Positions 33,479 to 43,900 of a stretch of 64,000 nt of DNA are shown here, one piece after another (position 1 is the first letter of the stretch; every line of letters starts with the position of its first letter). The stretch comes from Cystobasidiopsis lactophilus (lineage: Eukaryota > Basidiomycota > Agaricostilbomycetes > Agaricostilbales > Chionosphaeraceae), in NCBI GenBank assembly GCA_001599975.1, contig BCIO01000002.1, positions 3,111,883 through 3,175,882 on the forward strand. Direction: 5' to 3'. The position numbers and the translations under genes were made by a program. The notes below the pieces were generated by a model. That model had not been told where the DNA came from. It was given only the letters and a program-made list of their open reading frames with translations, and searched no databases.

Positions 33479-35320
33479 TTACAAAAGATCCCGGCAACGC
33501 GAAACCGCGGCGCCCAACACACAGCGTTTCCAGTTATGCTTCGATGTCGTGTGGTTGAAAAGTTGGTTTGAAGGTGGACGACTGCTCCTAAAGCGCGTGT
33601 GAGCTGGATTCGATGGCAGGCAAACACGGCAAATCACCTTTCCGTCGGAATGGTCAATCTCCTTGCTGTAAGCGGAAGAAGGAGGATCAAAAATGAGTGA
33701 CATGGCAATCTGAGAGTGTATGTGAGGCATGGCAACGTACAGAACAACGGTCTCCACTCGGATGGATCGGTTTGGATCGTACTTCGCCGCGCCGCCGGTG
33801 ACAACCCCGCTGGTTTGGTTGTAGTGTGCCAGTTTGAGCTGATGGCGAGAGTTGAGCGTGTGCATGAGTGAAATCCCGACTGCCAGGCTCATGCGTTAGT
33901 TCGACTGCATGGCTCGTGATGCTGAAGCGGTTGCCAAGTACTCACACAGACCGCTCAGCATGACACCTGGCGCCTGAGCGTAGAGGCCCTTTGTCAGATG
34001 GCAAATTCGTTCGGCCACGCAGCACAACGCGGTGAGCGACGAGGTGCGCAGAGTCAGCCTGCGCGCAAGCGGTCAGCCTCGAGGTCGGAGATTCCGACGG
34101 AGGCCCTTACGAAATGAACTTGTTGAGCAAGTTGCGACTCTCGTCACCTGCGTGCTTTTGCAGACTGCGAAACTTCCAGACGAGAACTGAAGAAGCCGTG
34201 AGCTTGTATTTCTCGCACAGGAGCCATTGAGCGTACTTGACGAAGTGATCAGGTCGGAGCACGCCATACCCCAGCTAGCCATGAAGGTCACGATTGTGCA
34301 GAAGGTCGCTCTGAGCAGCCACTCACAGCCAGATGTTTGTTAACGAGATCGGGCTATCGTGATAAATGTCTTGAGCCAAATTCTGCCACGGGGGGAGAAA
34401 GAGGCAGAACTTACGTTTCTGAGAATGTGCGTCCCAAGAAAGTATCCAGGACCACAACCCCCATGCCCTGGGTCCTTGGTTATAGAGGTCATCGGCCAGA
34501 TGAGTGAAGACTCACTCCTGCAAATGTCATGAGGTTGACGGAGAGGATCTGGTGCACAAACCGTGTCATCTTCCACTCAATTGAGAGAGAGGGTGCGAAG
34601 AGTGTTGCATACAAAGGCTCCAAAGATCATGTTGCGGTTCAGGGCACGCCAGGCAATTTGAGCAAAGAAGAGTTGACAGGGGGTGGCGATGAACAGGGTA
34701 GTAAGGTCGACAATGGCACCCGATACAGTCTGAGCTAAGAATCTGCAAGCCATGTCAGCAGGGCTGCGCCAGGCAGAGAGCGAAGTAAAACTCGCTTGTC
34801 CATATTCCCCGCCCAGACGACGCAAGTCAGGAAGAGGGTCACTCCTTGCATCGCGACCTGTGTGCCCAAACCCCAGAGTTAGAAAGGGAACGCGCATCCC
34901 AATGCCTATGCACGGACCTGGAGCGTTTGGAGGACGGTCATCACAGCTACGAAGACCTTGGTTTGTACCGTGTCCTTCTTGTACTGTAAACGATAGTTCA
35001 GCTGGCAAGATACAACGAAAACAGTGCTAGCGCATAGAAGAGTGACATACGAAGGAATAGTAGTCGTAGGTCTGTGCCAGCCAAAGCATCAGCTTTGCTG
35101 AACGTCCTCTCTCTCGAGAGAGAGAACATCCGCTGCTCACCATGACGAGCACCATGCCAAAGAAAAAGAAGGACATGACTGTGCCAAACGCCTGGACAGC
35201 AGCTTTAGTTGTGGGCAACCGTCCGAGCACAAAGTCACGCACCAGTGGGCCCGTATAGTCCAGCCACAGCTGACGCACGGATGGGTCGAGGTAGACCAGA
35301 GGCATGTCAGAGGAGGACAT
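33479..35320 (-). CDS. DUF6534-type seven-TM membrane protein
   Basis: Thirteen small exons give about 382 residues: 35320-35141, 35071-35051, 35001-34918, 34857-34796, 34742-34613, 34548-34516, 34467-34415, 34353-34327, 34274-34237, 34186-34111, 34058-33948, 33887-33741, 33665-33479. Several TM helices are clear: FGTVMSFFFFGMVLVMTYDY, GVTLFLTCVVWAGNM, VDLTTLFIATPCQLFFAQIA followed by WRALNRN, and ILSVNLMTFAGGMGVVVLD. The C-terminal third matches the DUF6534 pattern of basidiomycete proteins: WGMACSDLITSSILVWKF, then LLNKFISLTLRTSSLTALCC, then SLMHTLNSR. The function of the family is unknown. Intron 4 needs a GC donor (AA|GCGAGT). The end of the last exon is not certain. Confidence 0.78.
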
Positions 35321-35908
35321 TTTGAGGCTAATGCAGGACAACGAGTGTGGTGAAGCGACGGTCGGGTGAGGAGAACCCGCGAGGAAAAGCTGCGGCCTGC
35401 TACTACTGCCGCAATCTAGCGCAATCTGTTGCTCAGAGCACTGGAATATTACAGTGAGCGTGGATCCGTCAACTTGGGGGGCACGTCAGGGGCCCAAGGA
35501 GGGACCGAACCTTCCACTTCGTAAGAGGAAAAGCACACAGACCGTCAAAGTAGACTGTTTACCGCCGCCTCTTTCTGCTGATCACCCCTGTTATGAGTTG
35601 ACTGGGCCCAGTACGGGCGCCTGGCCGACGCGATAGCGATCAGCGCCAATGAAGGACACATTAGGAAAAGTCGCGCTCCGACGCGTGCGGACTCTTTTGT
35701 TGGGCGAGGCGATTAATCGAAACAAAAGAACAGCGCTATCGCCCCCGGCAGGTTGTTGACAAGCCACGACGCACACAGACCTCTTTGGAGAGAATCTGCT
35801 TTCGATTTTCCGATTGGACCCGCAAAGGACGAGACAGAGGCCAATGCGCGGAACGCAGGCCACCGCCTTTTGATCTTGGTTTTCCTCCACGAAAACGAGA
35901 GGTGAAAG
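35321..35908. other. Divergent promoter region
   Basis: About 590 bp between the DUF6534 gene (minus) and the G-alpha gene (plus). No further gene is seen. Confidence 0.5.
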
Positions 35909-37519
35909 ATGGGCTGCGCTGCGTCGACTCCGTCTAGCCATGGCTCCTCCGAAGGCGATGCCGTCTCCAAGCAAATCGACAAGCAACTCCAGCGCGATCG
36001 CGAGCTTCGAGCTCGAACAGTAAAGTTACTGCTCCTGGGTGCTGGTGAGAGTGGTACGCCGAGCTTGCTCGCTGTCTGGTCGATGGGATGCCGTTCTCAA
36101 AAGCCAGCACAGGAAAGTCGACTGTCTTGAAGCAAATGCGGTCCGTAGCCAAAACGAGGCCCGAGTCCGAAGGCACTGAGATCATGCTGCAGCTTGAAGT
36201 ACGCGCAAACCTTCTCGGACGATGAAGTGAGCACAAAGCATACGCATACGCCGGGTTTGAAGTGACAAAGTTGCGGTCCAGTTGCTCGAGTACACCAGCG
36301 TCATCATAAGCAACGCCGTCCAGTCTCTTGGTGCGCTCTGGTAGGTGATCCGTGCGGTCATAAGCCTTTTCCGAGACCTCAAGCCCGCATGCAGCGACGC
36401 CATGCCCCAGTTCGGAATCCAGCTGGAAGGGCCCGAGCAAAGATGGGCCGAAGAGATCGCCTCTACAGACGGCCTTGTCGACGAATTGTCGGAAGAACTT
36501 GGCGTAGCGCTGCGTGGGCTCTCAAGAAGCAGGGCGGTGGCACAGTGCTTGGAGCGCTCCAATGAATTTCAGGTGCGCGTGTTTGCCCCTAACCACGCTT
36601 TCGGGTTTAGCTCAATAACATTCGGATCAAAGTTGAACGATAGCGCAGCTTACTTCATGGCCAACATCGATCGAATCTGCGTGCCGAACTTCACGCCTCT
36701 AGTCGACGATGTTCTTCGAGCCCGAGTGAAGACAACCGGTATCGTCGAGTCGACGTTCGAAGTGGAAAACAAGGTGTTCAAGGTCATTGACGTGGGCGGG
36801 CAAAGATCGGAACGCCGCAAATGGCTGTCCACGTTCAGCGAAGTTGACTGTCTCTTGTTCATGTTCAGGTGAGGTTGCGATAGCCGGTCAGGTCAGACTC
36901 ACCAACTAATGCCATTCACACAGCACAAGTGAATTCGATCAGCTACTCTATGAAGACAACGAGACGAAACGTGAGTGTCCATCGAGGCAAATGGCGTGAA
37001 AGGAAGCTAACTGCCAAGCGAACAGGCTACGACGAGGCAGTGTTGTAAGCAGTGTGCCACTCTTCGTCTAGAAATGACTGACGGCGTGACAGGCTGTGGG
37101 AAAGCATCTCAAACTCCGTGAGCTGACTCGCATACTCTTCAGCCGAGGCGTAGCTCACCGCTCTTGGGACAGGCCTACTTCCAAAATTCCTTGATCATCG
37201 TGAGTGGGCGGGGAAGGGAATCCGAGCAACACACTCACCCGCTGTCGACCAGCTCTTCCTCAACAAGGTCGACCTCCTCGAGGAGAAGTTGAGGAAGCAC
37301 CCGTTCGCCGACTTCTTCCCCAAGTACACCGGCCCCAACGAGCCCCAAGCCGTCATCGCCTGGATCCAGCAGATGCTGCTGTCCAACTACAAGCGCAACC
37401 CCAACAACATCACCGTGCACCCGACGACGGCGACGGACCATCGCCAGATCACCGTGGTGCTCTCCGCCATCCAGGACCGCATCATCGCGGCGACGCTCAA
37501 CAAAATGTTTGCGATGTGA
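35909..37519 (+). CDS. Heterotrimeric G-protein alpha subunit, divergent
   Basis: Membrane-attached GTPase coupling receptors to effectors. Eleven exons give 357 residues, the usual length: 35909-36053, 36113-36140, 36193-36226, 36282-36330, 36376-36572, 36633-36868, 36924-36970, 37026-37044, 37092-37116, 37173-37199, 37253-37519. MGCAAS fits N-myristoylation and palmitoylation. P-loop GAGESGKST; switch I RARVKTTGIVEST with the conserved Arg; switch II DVGGQRSERRKW; FLNKVDLLEEKL; and TTATDHRQI are present. The usual acidic/hydrophobic segment after switch II is changed (EVDCLLFMFSTSEFDQLL). The last residues (AATLNKMFAM) lack the Cys- or Gly-containing tail of common fungal G-alphas, so receptor choice probably differs. 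Exons of 19, 25 and 27 nt occur in a row. Confidence 0.92.
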
Positions 37520-37697
37520 AGTGTATTGGGCGCAAGATACTGGGGTTGCCAGGCACAAAGATACCCGTTCTGCTTCGGAGCAAAGATATCCTTAGAGCTT
37601 GATACCTTTCGAACTTTTCAGTGATATAAACACAGCTGCCCGAAGGGGTACTTACTGTTGCATTTTGAAGCAACTAATACCGGAACAATGTGCTGTC

Positions 37698-38280
37698 TCA
37701 CGACAAGCGTCGCTGCGAGCCCTTGATCGCCGAGAGAGCCAGTCGCATCTCCTCTCGGAACTCCTCCATCGGGGCCCTGCAGGCCGTCTTGTATGGATGA
37801 GCGACGTAGAAATAGCGATCAAGGAGCCAGTCTTGAGGGCGCGAAAGCTCTGAAGCAAAAATGCCCTGTCGAACTGCTTCACGAAATCGCTTGCGCAACT
37901 TGCTGCGTACGACAGCGTTGGCATGAGTTCGCTTGATGGTCGTAAGAATGGTGAGCTGCATGATATACAAAGGGCGCTGGCCAGCGGCTTGGGGCGTGTG
38001 CGGTCGACGGCCTTTCAGCATTGCGTCTCGAGAGGCAAACGCCCGCAAGTCAAAGAGGCGGCCTTTCCACTCTGTCACTTGGCCGACCGACTTGAGCTGC
38101 CTGACAACGCAAGTTTGGGGCTGTTGTCGCCCAGAGAAGCCCCAGGTGACGGCTGGGTTGACTCCAAGCCGCAGCGGGATGGACTCGAACTTAATACGAA
38201 ACAGGAGCCGAATCAGCCTGGAGTCGCCATTGCCTAGAATATAGGAAGGAAATCACTCGGAGACGGTGACTTGGTGGCAT
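37698..38280 (-). CDS. RnpA-like protein (bacterial-type RNase P protein family), probably mitochondrial
   Basis: A frame ending at 37698 encodes MQLTILTTIKRTHANAVV and RSKLRKRFREAVRQGI, close to the RNR signature of the bacterial RNase P protein (usually GNAVxRNRxKRxxRE). LDRYFYVAHPYKTA and FREEMRLALSAIKG follow, matching the final strand and helix of that fold. The N-terminal extension is basic and hydrophobic (RLIRLLFRIKFESIPLRLG), as expected for mitochondrial import. The frame has no ATG at its upstream end. An ATG at 38280 can be joined by a very short intron of 31-37 nt ending at TTCTAG near 38243, giving about 183 residues. The function in tRNA 5' processing is inferred from the fold only. 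It converges on the G-alpha gene. Confidence 0.6.
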
Positions 38281-38452
38281 GCCCCAGCGCCCCACTGGCC
38301 GTCAGAGAACAAGGAGCACGCTCCGCCACATTTTGCGTCGACGGAGCACTTTCGCAAAGTTTGATTTACGGGCACCAGTGTTACATTGTACAAACAAGCA
38401 GCACAAAAGGCCGGGACACCTTGCCCAACCCGACGAGGCGGCTCGGACAAAC

Positions 38453-40804
38453 TCAGAAGGACAAGACCGAGTTGAGGGCCGGCCAGTTGCCAAACATGGT
38501 GTTATCCAGCCAGTCCGTAAAGACATCGGGAGCCAAGTTGCCTTCCAGACCAAACTCTTCGCCCAGCGGCGGCAGCATTTGGCGGTCAAAGTTGGCAGTG
38601 CTCGAGTCCGGAAGTGAGCTGTCGCTGTCCGCTCCGCTCTCTGTAATTTGTGCAGCGTCGTCCAAAGCAATCACGCTTCGCAGGAGTTTTGAGTACAGGC
38701 TGGCACGCCAACAACGCTGTAACGCAAGTGTTGCCTCAGCCCAAGAAGGCCCAAATTGAGCGTAAACACTTACGAAGGGCGCGCTATTGCCCACCGCCTG
38801 CAAAAGGTCTGCCAACGGGAAGACTAGTGCTCTTGCTTCTTGTACTTGAGGACGGGTCGCCAGTCGGACAAGGAGAATAGCCGCGTAGCAAACAGTGACG
38901 AGCTCGGTGTTGGGCAGATAGCGGAGCGACATGCCATGGCCCAGTGCAGCCGAGACCATGTCTGTTGCGCTGTCAAAGCTGTTTCGAGTATGGTTAGACT
39001 ACTGTGGTAGAACTGAAGAAAGTCCATCGCCTACCAGTGCTGGCGCCGGACGGCAAGAGTGTCGCGGTCACCTTCCGGATCGCTCAGGGAAAGGATAAAG
39101 ACGCTCAGTTTGCAGCTAGCCACGTTGAAAGTAAGCTGTGCCAAATGGTCGTCATCTGTCGAAAGACATCAGAGGCGGCCCTCAGCGGCATTGAGGGTGA
39201 AAGCGCTTGCCCAGCCCGAGCGCTTCAGAGTTTGTAACCCCATTGCGACTCCAACTAGCAACCATATCGTCTACCAAGGCTTTCACCACCGTTGGTTTTC
39301 TTTTTGTTGATTCTAGAGAGGGCGCATTGGTCGCAGACTGGTTGAAGTTGAGACTTTGGATTAATTCGTCCTATCGCGATGGCAGGCTGAGACATCAGAG
39401 AGTCGGCAAGGATCAGAGACACGCACTGTATCTCTAAACATCAGAATTATGGCGTACAGCCCGCGATCCGACGGAGTTGTCAGCGGGTGGTTTAGCCAAG
39501 AGTCTGGAATCGCTTGTGAGGCGGTGATCGGGCGAATCATCCAGCTCGGACCAAAAGTGAGTGACAGCTCTCTGTCAGACGCATAGGCGCAAATCCAAGT
39601 CCTGGTGCGCATCCGAGCCATCCTTTGCAAAGTTTCGCGATCGTACGGTGGCGAATCTTCGGGAGAGTAGGTAGACTCGTCAAAGGTCGCCAGCTCTGGT
39701 CTGTTCAGGCCCAACTCCAAGGCCATGCTGATTCCCAGAGCAATGTACGAATTGATATTGTCCTGTCGGAAAATGTCAGTCTTGCGTGAGGTCTTCAACA
39801 ACTACCCCTCTCAGCCTACCTGGAGAAGTCTGTTGGATGGGGGTTTGTACTCCAGACCGGCCAAATGGTATCAATAAGTCGGTCTAAGTTCAAGGGGAGA
39901 GCGGGGCAACATACGACGGCCAGCATAAGGAAACTGATCACGATTTCTACACTCTTGCAGCTTTCGGTCACGACATGGGCGGCCAAAACCTTGGCGTGCC
40001 GGACGAGCCTGAGCAAGAGCGCATCTTCGTTTGGTTCGAGACCGGCCGCCGACATGCATATCACGGTGAACAAGAAAGCGGAGCGCTCTTGTACAAATGC
40101 AGGCGTCAAAAGGATGGGGTCAAGCACTGGGTTGAAGCGGTTTGAATGACGGAAGAAGCGGGCGAAGAGTGCGCTGGCCTCGTCGACGCTCAGCAGGCCG
40201 AGACTGATTGGGTCAACTGCAGGGCCAACGTCGCGGTCCAAAGTAGCCGGGTTCATGTCGAAATACCTCGCCTCGATGTCGTTGGCAGGTAGAGATTCCC
40301 TGATGGAGTCGAACATGGTATTGCCCTTTTGATGGTGCGGCCGCCTCCAACTGGCCGCGGCTGGAGTGCTTGTGCCATAGAGCGGGCCGCCTCAGCCTCG
40401 GAAGGTGACCGAAGGGCTAGAGGGAGCTCTTACATGGCACTGGGCATCCTGGTGCCTGGAGGCTCTACGGTTGAACTGCGCCCCAAGGCTGGTATTTGAA
40501 GCGGTGGCGCCGAAGGAATCTCGGAGCGACCAGTCAATTTCGAGAGGCTGGCAGGTGTTAGGCACACAAGCTCGGTGGAGCTACAGCTTGCTCACCCTCT
40601 TGGTTTCTTCTCTGGAGTCACACAATCTTTACCGGTGTTCTTACACCGCACGCATTTGCCGGCGACGTCGGATGGGTTGCACTTCATCTTCATGGACCGG
40701 CATGCTAGGCAAGCGACGAAGCGTTTAACTTTGACAGGGCGGGACGAGGAGGCTGACGCCTGGACAGTAGGACTGCTGCCAGTGCCACTCGGAGAGGCCG
40801 ACAT
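38453..40804 (-). CDS. Zn2Cys6 transcription factor with fungal-specific middle region
   Basis: Nuclear DNA-binding regulator; targets unknown. It starts at the ATG at 40804. A binuclear zinc cluster lies at residues 32-61: CLACRSMKMKC, then CVRCKNTGKDC, spacing C-x2-C-x6-C-x8-C-x2-C-x6-C. The exon ends near 40597 at KKPRG. A middle exon follows (FDSIRESLPANDIEARYFDM, FARFFRHSNRFNPVLDPILL). The fungal transcription factor middle homology region comes next, with SYIALGISMALELGLNRPE and RMRTRTWICAYASDRELSLT. The C-terminal exon (to 38453) has a possible acidic activating segment (ITESGADSDSSLPDSSTANF). I could not fix every junction between 40597 and 38960. The gap to the dynein stop at 40972 is only 167 bp, so its promoter must be short or lie in that gene's 3' end. 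Confidence 0.82.
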
Positions 40805-40971
40805 GGCACGAAAAACCGGGTTTGACGCAACGAAGTTGGCGCACCGAGCTCAAGCGCGAAGGGCGGAGCAAGATAGGCTGAGATCAACGGTTCCTAACAT
40901 TTTGTCTACCAGAGGATGCATTTCAAGGCTCGTACAAGGACATGTCATGAGGTAGAAAGAGGAGGCTTGAC

Positions 40972-43900
40972 CTATTGCCCGGCAATGAGAGCAACCCCGG
41001 ATTGCGTGAGCCGGCTATTTTCGCCACTCTGGCAGGGCAAGGTGACAGAGAACAGCAACGTCTTGCGGTCGGAGAACAAGTAGACTGGCGTCGAATAGGT
41101 GAACGCGGCGGACTTCGATGAAGCAGTCGCCCGCCAGAGGACTTGAGATTTCGGCAGAGGGCAAGTTGCGCCCTCGTTTGGCACCAAGCTGCCGGCGATC
41201 CACTCAGCACACTGGATAGAGAGGCCTGAATTCCCAGTAATGAGCAGAGTCCGACTAGAAAGTGGGCTGAAAACCGCGGCACCTTCGACCAAGAAGCCAT
41301 CTTCCTCCGCCACGTTCTTGCCAACTTCAAGCTGCAACTCGAGCGTTTCGATCGAGACGTTTTGCCGATGAGCAGCGGCTTGACGAGTGGCAGTAAGCCA
41401 GCCTGCGGGGAAAGCCAAGCCACCGAGCCAGACGCCACTCCGCTTCAAGTCGTCCAGCGAGCTTTCCAGCTGGCTGCAGCGACGCTGGAAGTCTTGCACC
41501 CAATCGGCTAAGCTGATACTTGCGCGCACAGAATATCGGATCCACGAGGCTGGCACTAGGCCGTTGGTGAGGTCGGCCAGGAGGCTGCGGATGTGATTGG
41601 TCTGCCGGATGCTGCCTTGCATGGCCGCTGCCAAGGCGGTCAAGTCGGCGCGCAGAGTTGTCAGCAAGGACGAGAGGAGTTGGTGTTCCCGATGGAAGAA
41701 GCGCTCGAGAGGCCCGGCGTTGGCCTCGTTATGGAATCGGGCCAAGCGCTGCCCACAAACCGATTAGCTCAAGCCGCCACTGGGGCCACGAGTAGACACT
41801 CACCTCTGGGAGCTGGTGCAAGAGGCTGTGGCAACGTGCCTCCAGATCTGCCATCCACTTGGGACGTCCTTGCAGCTTCTCGTCGGCCAGGACGGACACA
41901 GTTTCGGCATCGGCCAGACTGCGCATCTTTCGCAATGAGGACACCATGGTCTCGCCTACACCACTTCATTGTCAACGTTGCACTGTGCGAGGGGAAAGAG
42001 AATGACGGACCTTCGCGGATAGCGATCACGCGAGTGGCCGACTTCGGCAGGCCCAGAACTGTCGGGTCCTCAACCTCAGGAAGTCTGCTGGACGCAAAGT
42101 GCTGAAAGCTGTCCCAGCTGCGCTCGTCTTCCAGGCGCAGTTGGTTGGCGCTGTCGGGTTCAGCAGGGTCGAAGAGTTGAAAGCCAAACTCGAAAGCTGT
42201 GCTGGTGAAAAGGCGGTCGACAAATGAGTTGAGAACGAGCTGGTCTTGCTCCACATCAATGCGGCCACCCAGCGCATACTCGCGCAGAACGAACTGCAGC
42301 GCGCTCCACGGCAAATTGCGCGGGTCGAGGTTGGCCTTTTGCTGGGCTGACTCGTCGATCCAGGAAGCGAGACGAGACAGCGCGGCCCGAAAGTCGGCGT
42401 CGTTGAACTCGTAGACTTTGCTGAAGGCCAAGGGCACAAAACGAAGGCGCTGGACGAGGACGGCGTGAAGCCAACAGAGCAAGAAGAGGACACGCGTTTT
42501 CTCGGCTGGCCCAGTTTGCAGCACAGGCTGCGAAACCGAGCGCATGAGCTCCAACAGGTTGGCTCGCAGGCCAGGCGTCGGCTCATTCATGAAAATGCGA
42601 CTCTGTCGCAGAATGGAAACCGGAATTGCCGAGACGGTCTCCATTGTAAGGAACAGGCGGAAGGATGGCTGCGCCTGGAGCGATTGGAGGCGCTTCTCGA
42701 TGCTCGACAACCAGGACGGAGCGAGCTGGTGGTTTTCAGTGTTAGCAAAGAGTTACCAGCTGGCGATCGAAAAATCTCACGTGGCAGTTCTTCAGCAGCA
42801 CCCAAGAACCTTGCCTGGCTGCCGCCGCGATAGCCTTTTCGGCCTGATCAAAGCCCTCTTGCGTGCCAATGGCAATGGATACGCAGCGGACAGGTCGATC
42901 TTGGGCGTCCATCTGCGCCACTAAGTCATCCACTCGGTACGCAGCGTCCAATCCTGAGACGGAGGCGAGGATGCACGGCGTATTGGCCGAGAGCTCAGAT
43001 GTGACCACGGTGGCCAGGTCGTAAGGCGCCTGGGCCGCTATGTCGAAGCCGAAGACAGATGTCACAAAGCGAGCCATGCTTTGGAGCATGCGATCTGGTC
43101 GCAAAAGGTGAACGAGGACCAGCATCCGCGCTGAGTGATCCACGGCTGCACCATAGAAATGAATTATCGGAGTCCGGGAAAATAAGGGAATAATGACTTA
43201 CGCTGAGCGCTGTTTAAGAAGTCGGGCTCAAAGGCCTCCGGTTGTGGTGAGGCCACAAAGGCCCTGCCGGACTCGCTTGTAGACCACTCTTGAATCTGAA
43301 CGCCCTCCGCCACTTGCACCTGGGACCCGACACCTGCAGTCGCTTCCAGGATGGCGTCCAGCCCGGCCACTTCGGTGCCCTGCTCGCGCAAAGTGATCTG
43401 TGCAAGGACCGCAGCAAGCACAAGCTGGTCCTTGTGCAACAGAGTGCGAGAGGCTCTGGCGTAGACGGCAGAGAAGAGCTCGGTCGTCAGAATTTGGAGT
43501 CGTTCTGCTGAATCGGCAGCCGCGCTCAAGGACGGCAGAGCGAGCACGTCGTGGAAGATTTCCAAGAAGTACCTGAGGGAGAACTGGTAGAAGTGGTGTA
43601 GCGTGGCGAGCCTTTCCAACGCAAAAAAGATGGAGGAGCAGGCGCGGGCCAGGGGTTTGTAGAGCGCGGCGACGGCGTCGACCTCTTGCATCGTGTCGTC
43701 CGTGTCCTGAACCTTCTGCATGACCTCGGCGGCCTCCTTTTTGAGCCGTTCCAGGGAGTCGATGACCTTGTCGTCGTCCAAGATATTGGAGCTGCTCGAG
43801 TTGAGGGCTTGGAGCAGCGACTTCTCCAGGTGGGTCAGACGAAGCTTAAACTCGCCCTGCAGCTTCATGAGATCGCTGCGCTTCTTGTCGACGTCGGGCC

